Assembly (NCBI RefSeq): GCF_000253295.1
Contig: NC_015717.1
Span: 4,340,001-4,404,000 of the forward strand
DNA length: 64,000 bases
Origin: Hyphomicrobium sp. MC1
GTDB lineage: Bacteria > Pseudomonadota > Alphaproteobacteria > Rhizobiales > Hyphomicrobiaceae
Direction: 5' to 3'
Shown here: piece after piece, positions 59,356 to 64,000 of the stretch
Position numbering within the stretch: position 1 is the first letter of the stretch
Layout of the letters: every line of letters starts with the position of its first letter
Program-made: the position numbers and the translations under genes
Notes under the pieces: generated by a model
What the model was told of the DNA's origin: nothing
Seen by the model: the letters and a program-made list of their open reading frames with translations, nothing else
The model's database searches: none

Positions 59356-60333
59356 ATGAAGGCAGCTCTTTGCAAGAGCCTTGATGGGCCGAACGGCCTC
59401 GTTATCGAGACGCTGGCGAAGCCGGTGCCGCGCGACGGCCAGGCGATTGTCCGGGTTGCGGCAGTCGGTCTCAATTTCGCCGATACGTTGATTACGCGCG
59501 GCAAATATCAATTCAAGCCGGATCTGCCGTTCTCGCCGGGGGCCGAGATTGCGGGGGTGGTCGGGAGCGTGGGGCCGAACGAACTCGGGATTCACGTGGA
59601 ACAGCCGGTGATGGCCTACGTCAATTGGGGCGGGGCGGCGGAAAACATCGCGGTTGATGTCGGTAAGCTGGTGCCCATTCCCGATGGGGTGCCGATGGCG
59701 GTCGCGGCCGGGCTTTCGGTGACCTACGGCACGGCGATTCATGGGCTCGCGGATCGCGGCCAACTGAAAGCCGGAGAAACGGTCGTCGTGACCGGCGCGG
59801 CAGGTGGCGCTGGGCAGGCGGCCGCCGAGATCGCGAAGCTGATGGGCGCGCGCGTCATCGCGGTCGTGTCATCGGATGAAAAAGCGAAAATCGCCAAGGC
59901 TGCCGGGGCCGACGAGGTGATCTTGTTTCCCGGATCGGATCTCAAAACGGAAGTTCGCAACCTCACTGGCGGTCGCGGCGCGGACGTCGTCTACGATTGT
60001 ATCGGCGGAGAGGCATCCGAACCGCTCGTGCGGGCTTTGGCGTGGGAGGGGCGCTTTCTGGTCGTCGGGTTTGCGGCGGGTGAAATTCCAAAAATTCCGC
60101 TCAACCTGCTGCTGTTGCGTGGCGCGGAGATCGCAGGCGTTTTCTGGGGCGAAGCCGTGGCGCGTAATCCGGCCGGGCATCGCGCCAATATGGTTCGCGT
60201 CTTGGACTGGGTACGCGAGGGGCGGCTCAAGCCGCGCGTTCAGGCGACGTATCCGCTCGAAGACATCGTGTCGGCGTTGGGTGTGCTCGACCGCCGCGAG
60301 GCCACAGGCAAGATCGTGCTGACGATGAGCTGA
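59356..60333 (+). CDS. NADPH:quinone oxidoreductase-like (zinc-free MDR) enzyme
   Basis: Medium-chain reductase of the quinone oxidoreductase/crotonyl-reductase type, without the catalytic zinc ligands. From the ATG at 59356, 325 residues: VRVAAVGLNFADTLITRGKY near residue 32, FSPGAEIAGVVGSVGPNE near residue 58, and the NADPH loop VVVTGAAGGAGQAAAEIAKLMGA near residue 143, with VSSDEKAKIAKAAGADEVI after it. The family oxidises or reduces quinones and enones; no specific substrate is implied. The frame extends upstream to 59284, overlapping the start region of the divergent methyltransferase gene. Confidence 0.9.
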   Translation: MKAALCKSLDGPNGLVIETLAKPVPRDGQAIVRVAAVGLNFADTLITRGKYQFKPDLPFSPGAEIAGVVGSVGPNELGIHVEQPVMAYVNWGGAAENIAVDVGKLVPIPDGVPMAVAAGLSVTYGTAIHGLADRGQLKAGETVVVTGAAGGAGQAAAEIAKLMGARVIAVVSSDEKAKIAKAAGADEVILFPGSDLKTEVRNLTGGRGADVVYDCIGGEASEPLVRALAWEGRFLVVGFAAGEIPKIPLNLLLLRGAEIAGVFWGEAVARNPAGHRANMVRVLDWVREGRLKPRVQATYPLEDIVSALGVLDRREATGKIVLTMS

Positions 60334-60345
60334 CGCGGTCGCGCG

Positions 60346-60924
60346 TTACCAGCTCACGTCGCCTTCGCCCTCATCTGCCAGGAAGCCCATGCCGCGCATC
60401 GGGAAGCGTTCTTCGACGCCGTACGGGCCGCCGCCGACGCTTGGGCGCGAGGACATCAGCAATGTTCGTGCAACGAAAAACGGCTCCGAGCGATAGCCGC
60501 CGTAGCGCGACAAGTAACGGGCAACGGCATCGACGTTCGAATGCTTCAGGCGGGCGAGCGTGACATGCGGTTTGAAGGCCCGCGTATCGGGCGCAAGACC
60601 GGCGTTGCGCGCAGCTTTCTCATGGGCGCGGGCGAGGTCTTCGAGTTCAGGTTTGGGTTCGACGCCCGCCCAGATCGAATGCGGATCGTCACCTCCGAAG
60701 ACGCCAAGACTGGACAAGCGCAGCTCGAAGCCGTCAGGTTCGATGCGGGCGAGGTTGTCGGCAAACTCGCGAGCTTGGACGTTGCCGATGTCGCCCGCGA
60801 ACCGCAGCGTGATGTGGTAGCTCTCGGGTTTGATCCAGCGTGCGCCGGGAAGAGGCATACGCAACCGATGCAGCTCGTCGCAAATATCGTCAGGCAGTTC
60901 GATGGCCGTAAACAAGCGGGGCAT
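60346..60924 (-). CDS. thpR: RNA 2',3'-cyclic phosphodiesterase (2'-5' RNA ligase family)
   Basis: 2H phosphoesterase that opens 2',3'-cyclic phosphate ends of RNA. The 192 residues start PRLFTAIELPDDICDELHRL and have both HxTx motifs: HITLRFAGDIG near residue 38 and HVTLARLKHSNVDAVARYLS near residue 125. It converges on the quinone oxidoreductase gene with about 12 bases between stops. Confidence 0.92.
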   Translation of the reverse strand: MPRLFTAIELPDDICDELHRLRMPLPGARWIKPESYHITLRFAGDIGNVQAREFADNLARIEPDGFELRLSSLGVFGGDDPHSIWAGVEPKPELEDLARAHEKAARNAGLAPDTRAFKPHVTLARLKHSNVDAVARYLSRYGGYRSEPFFVARTLLMSSRPSVGGGPYGVEERFPMRGMGFLADEGEGDVSW

Positions 60925-60953
60925 TTCAGGATGTCCTTGCTCGTATGCGGGGC

Positions 60954-61670
60954 TTAAGGCGCGGCCCCTTTTGCTGTTGTCTCACTTTGCTCGATGCGCG
61001 CGATAAGCGCTTCGACGTCAGGCAGAATGCGTTTCACGATTTCGGCAACGCCTTTGGCCGTTGGATGCAGACCATCGGGTTGCGTAAATGAGGGATCGAG
61101 CGCGACGCCTTCGAGAAAAAACGGATAGAGCGGAACGTCGTATTTTTTTGCGAGATCCGGAAAGATCGCATCGAATTTTTTGGCGTAATCGTCGCCCCAA
61201 TTGTTCGGCGCTTTCATGCCGGTGAGCAGAACGGGAATGCCTTTGGCTTTGAGATCGGCCAGCATCTTGTCGAGGTTTTCGCGCGGGACTTTCGGGTCGA
61301 TACCGCGCAGCGCGTCGTTGGCGCCAAGCTCCATGATGACCGCGTCGGGTTTGGGATCGAGCGCCCAGTCGAGGCGTTCCAGTCCGCCCGACGTCGTATC
61401 GCCCGAAACGCCGGCATTCGTTACGGTGACCTTGTGTCCTTTGGCCTGAAGCGCCATCTGAAGCTGGGCCGGGAAGGAGTCGCTGGTTTTGACGCCGTAA
61501 CCGGCCGTCAGACTGTCGCCGAAGGCGACGATCGTCAGCGGGCGCGACGACACGGCAGTTGCAGAGGTTACGAGCGGAGCCATCATCCCGGCACAGATCA
61601 TCACGCGAAAGGCGATCTTCGCAATCCAGCCAGAAACCCGAATTGGGGCGCGGGAAGCTTTAGCGTTCAT
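60954..61670 (-). CDS. tesA: TesA-type arylesterase / lysophospholipase (GDSL hydrolase)
   Basis: Periplasmic SGNH hydrolase of the TesA family. The start is the ATG at 61670, giving 238 residues with a signal peptide near residues 10-43 (KIAFRVMICAGMMAPLVTSA). Block I is FGDSLTAGYGV with the catalytic Ser, block II TNAGVSGDTTSGG, block III ELGANDALRG, and block V PDGLHPTAKG with the Asp-His pair. The divergent pairing with a LolD-type ABC transporter copies the E. coli tesA-ybbAP arrangement. Confidence 0.93.
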   Translation of the reverse strand: MNAKASRAPIRVSGWIAKIAFRVMICAGMMAPLVTSATAVSSRPLTIVAFGDSLTAGYGVKTSDSFPAQLQMALQAKGHKVTVTNAGVSGDTTSGGLERLDWALDPKPDAVIMELGANDALRGIDPKVPRENLDKMLADLKAKGIPVLLTGMKAPNNWGDDYAKKFDAIFPDLAKKYDVPLYPFFLEGVALDPSFTQPDGLHPTAKGVAEIVKRILPDVEALIARIEQSETTAKGAAP

Positions 61671-61722
61671 CTTTCGGCCCCACACATCACACATTTCATG
61701 AGCTGACGTAGAGGCTCAATGT

Positions 61723-62490
61723 GTGCGGCACAAGTCCGATACGACACACATCAGCCACGACAAGGCAGGGCATCTTAGCTTGAGCGATCCGATCATTAAA
61801 CTCGACAATGTGCAGTTGACCTTAACGAGCCGCGCCGGGCCAGTACATATCCTGCGTGGCGTGTCGCTTGCGATTCCGCGCGGGCAATCGGCGGCGATCG
61901 TCGGGCCATCAGGATCGGGCAAGACCTCGCTGCTGATGACGATGGCGGGCCTCGAACGGGCGACAAGCGGGCGCATTACGGTCGCGGGGCGCGATCTCGG
62001 ATCGCTGTCGGAAGATAATCTGGCCGTGCTGCGCGGCGCCGACATGGGCATCGTGTTCCAGTCGTTTCATCTCGTGCCGACGATGACGGCGCTGGAAAAC
62101 GTCGCCCTGCCGATGGAGCTTGCGGGCGAAACGAAGGCCTTCGAGACGGCGCGCGATCTGCTAGCGGAAGTCGGCCTAAGTGCCCGCGTCGATCATTTTC
62201 CAGCGGAGCTTTCGGGCGGTGAGCAGCAGCGCGTTGCGATTGCGCGTGCATTGAGCCGGTCGCCAGACATTTTGTTCGCGGACGAACCGACAGGCAATCT
62301 CGACGGACGGACGGGCAAGCAGATCATCGAGCTGTTGTTCGGTCTGCGCGAGCGGCGCGGCGCGACCCTCGTGATCGTCACGCATGACAACAAGCTTGCG
62401 GCGATGACCGATCGCGTGATCCGCATGACGGACGGCGCAATCGTCGCCGACGAGAGGACGGAACCCGCTATGCGCGCGGTTTCGTCGTGA
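61723..62490 (+). CDS. LolD/YbbA-like ABC transporter ATP-binding protein
   Basis: ATPase of a MacB/LolD-type transporter, 255 residues. Walker A GPSGSGKTSLLMTMAGLERA near residue 66, Q-loop VFQSFHLVPT near residue 111, signature ELSGGEQQRVAIARALSRSPD near residue 162, Walker B ILFADEPTGNLDGR near residue 184, and the H-loop VTHDNK. The frame opens at a GTG at 61723; a TTG at 61780 (LSDPIIKLDN) is an equally good start and would shorten it by 19 residues. The permease gene overlaps its stop. Confidence 0.92.
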   Translation: MRHKSDTTHISHDKAGHLSLSDPIIKLDNVQLTLTSRAGPVHILRGVSLAIPRGQSAAIVGPSGSGKTSLLMTMAGLERATSGRITVAGRDLGSLSEDNLAVLRGADMGIVFQSFHLVPTMTALENVALPMELAGETKAFETARDLLAEVGLSARVDHFPAELSGGEQQRVAIARALSRSPDILFADEPTGNLDGRTGKQIIELLFGLRERRGATLVIVTHDNKLAAMTDRVIRMTDGAIVADERTEPAMRAVSS

Positions 62491-64000
62491 CGGCACTCTC
62501 GAATTTGGACGGCGCGGCTCAGCCGAAGCGCGCGAGTGTTCTCACCATCGTTCGTCTCGGTTTGCGCGAAATTCGCAATGGTTTCGATGGTTTTCGCATT
62601 TTCATCGCCTGTCTGGCGCTGGGCGTGATGGTGATCGCGGCCGTCGGCGCGCTGGCCGATGCGCTGCGCGCCGGACTGACGAAACAGGGCGAGGCGATCC
62701 TCGGCGGCGATGTCGTGTTCGCGCGGATGCATGTTCGCGGCACGTCCGAGGATCAGCAGCTGTTTCACAGTCTCGGGCGGGTGAGCGAAACGGCAACGAT
62801 GCGAACGATGGCGCGGCGTACCGACGGTTCGGATCAGGCGCTGGCGGAGTTGAAAGGCGTCGATGGCGCTTATCCGCTCGCAGGGACGGTAACGCTGAAG
62901 AGCGGCGGCACATTTGCCGAAGCGCTTTCCGGACAGGGCGCTGTCGCCGATGCCATGTTGCTTGATCGGCTCGGTCTCAAGATCGGCGATGAGATGCGCA
63001 TCGGCTCCGAAAATGTCGTGATTAAAGGCATTCTCGATAACGAGCCGGATGCCATCGTCGACCGCATGACCTATGGCCCGCGTGTGTTCGTGTCACTCGC
63101 GACGCTTGAAAAAACCGATCTCATCAAGCCCGGCACGCTCATTCGCTGGCGCTATGCAATTAAGTTGCCGGCGGGTGCGCCAAGCGACCGTGGAGCGCTT
63201 TCGAATTTGCGCAAATCGGTTGCCGAAAAACTTCCGACCGGCGGCTACACCAGCAACGATCGTTATGATCCGTCGCCGCAGATCAGCCGGGCACTCGACC
63301 GGTTGCGGCAGTTTCTAATTCTGATTGGGCTCGCGTCGCTTCTGGTCGGCGGCGTCGGCATTGCCAATGCGGTTTCGACGTTCATCGACAAGCGGATGAA
63401 GGTGATCGCGACACTTCGAAGTATCGGTGCTTCGGGATCGCAGATCATGGGCATATTCCTGGTGCAGCTCGTCATCATGAGCGCGGTCGGTATTGCCATT
63501 GGGTTGGCGCTGGGCGTTGCGGTGCCGTCGATCATCGACGAATTCTACGGCGATCTCCTGCCCGTGCGCATCAATGTCGAGGTCTCGCCGCTCAGTCTGG
63601 GACTCGCGGCGCTCTATGGTGCGCTCGTTGCGTTGCTGTTTGCGCTTTGGCCGTTGGGACGAGCGGAAAACGTGCCCGCGACAGTGCTCTTTCGCGACAG
63701 CATTAACGGATCCGGCGGTCGGCCGCGAACATCGCTGATCGTGTTGATGGCGGCGCTCGGTGCGGCGCTGGTCGCGATCGCGGTGATGACGTCGGAGCCA
63801 CGGTCGATTGCGCTTTGGATTCTTGCCGGGCTGGTCGTCATGCTGGTCGTATTCGGCTGGCTCGGTGGATTTCTGGCGCGGATGGCGCGTCGCCTGCCGC
63901 GTCCGTCGCGGCCGGAATTGGGACTGGCGTTGCGCAACATCGGTTCGCCTGACGGGCTGACGCGTTCTGTCGTGCTGTCGCTCGGGACCGGCCTTTCGCT
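62487..64000 (+). CDS. FtsX-like ABC transporter permease (3' end outside window)
   Basis: Permease partner of the preceding ATPase (YbbP-like), beginning at a GTG that overlaps the ATPase stop (GTGA). About 504 codons are visible and the frame is open to the window end. The N-terminus IVRLGLREIRNGFDGFRIFI leads into a first membrane helix (ACLALGVMVIAAVGALADAL), followed by a MacB-like periplasmic domain, then the FtsX helices (FLILIGLASLLVGGVGIANA near residue 273, QLVIMSAVGIAIGLALGVAV near residue 330) and further helices after residue 415. The YbbAP-TesA grouping suggests transport or processing of a lipid or peptide at the envelope; the substrate is unknown. Confidence 0.9.
   Translation, partial: MTALSNLDGAAQPKRASVLTIVRLGLREIRNGFDGFRIFIACLALGVMVIAAVGALADALRAGLTKQGEAILGGDVVFARMHVRGTSEDQQLFHSLGRVSETATMRTMARRTDGSDQALAELKGVDGAYPLAGTVTLKSGGTFAEALSGQGAVADAMLLDRLGLKIGDEMRIGSENVVIKGILDNEPDAIVDRMTYGPRVFVSLATLEKTDLIKPGTLIRWRYAIKLPAGAPSDRGALSNLRKSVAEKLPTGGYTSNDRYDPSPQISRALDRLRQFLILIGLASLLVGGVGIANAVSTFIDKRMKVIATLRSIGASGSQIMGIFLVQLVIMSAVGIAIGLALGVAVPSIIDEFYGDLLPVRINVEVSPLSLGLAALYGALVALLFALWPLGRAENVPATVLFRDSINGSGGRPRTSLIVLMAALGAALVAIAVMTSEPRSIALWILAGLVVMLVVFGWLGGFLARMARRLPRPSRPELGLALRNIGSPDGLTRSVVLSLGTGLS

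Noticed and set aside
1..64000. tRNA, rRNA, CRISPR, prophage or insertion sequence
   Set aside because: I looked for T-loop-like motifs in gaps, regularly spaced repeats, transposases, integrases other than XerC and phage genes, and saw none.

Overview
The window is a GC-rich chromosomal segment of an alphaproteobacterium, most likely a Hyphomicrobium-like member of the Hyphomicrobiales (Rhizobiales). Two gene orders support this: zapE-mdh-sucCD-sucA-odhB-lpdA, and parB-parA-rsmG-mnmG-mnmE ... rho-hemJ-hemE followed by ppsR-maf-aroE-coaE-dnaQ-secB-fxsA-timA-mltA-smr. The second is the block that usually flanks the chromosome replication origin in this order. The genus is inference. I found no tRNA or rRNA genes, CRISPR array, prophage or insertion sequence.

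Layout. 0-10 kb: a cut secreted gene, glutathione synthetase, priA, a transaldolase-like aldolase, an FAD-linked hydroxyacid dehydrogenase, xerC, a TraB/GumN-type protein, a DUF4142 protein and a small six-cysteine secreted protein whose ribosome binding site lies in a strong hairpin. 10-22 kb: the 2-oxoglutarate/TCA block (lpdA, odhB, sucA, sucD, sucC, mdh, zapE) on the minus strand, with a small Fe(II)/2-oxoglutarate oxygenase inserted on the other strand. 22-29 kb: a mixed region with a GNAT acetyltransferase, a 46-residue lysine/alanine histone-H1-like protein, a secreted CHAP-like protein, an aldo/keto reductase, PPK2, YggS and a HbpS/GlcG-like protein. 29-35 kb: leuS-lptE-holA, a PfkB sugar/adenosine kinase and a small AT-hook protein.

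35-50 kb: the origin-proximal left arm (coaA, hisE, parB, parA, rsmG, mnmG, mnmE, rho, hemJ, hemE), all leftward. It is interrupted by three rightward accessory genes: a DUF255 thioredoxin-fold protein, a sterol-desaturase-family hydroxylase and a class A beta-lactamase. At least six close matches to the ParB-binding parS palindrome lie between 39.7 and 46.9 kb. Several are inside the coding sequence of mnmG and mnmE and two directly follow transcription terminators. 50-58 kb: the right arm (ppsR, maf, aroE, coaE, dnaQ, timA, mltA, smr), mainly rightward. The divergent hemE/ppsR gap at about 49.95-50.4 kb is the best candidate for the replication origin. 58-64 kb: an IalB-like secreted protein, an RNA methyltransferase, a quinone oxidoreductase, ThpR, the TesA esterase and a LolD-type ABC transporter whose permease runs off the end.

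Most of the window is ordinary housekeeping sequence. The points worth following up are the parS cluster and its imprint on MnmG and MnmE, the hemE/ppsR origin candidate, the knottin-like cysteine peptide with a hidden ribosome binding site, the beta-lactamase with Gly in place of Ser130, and the tiny lysine-rich nucleoid-type protein.
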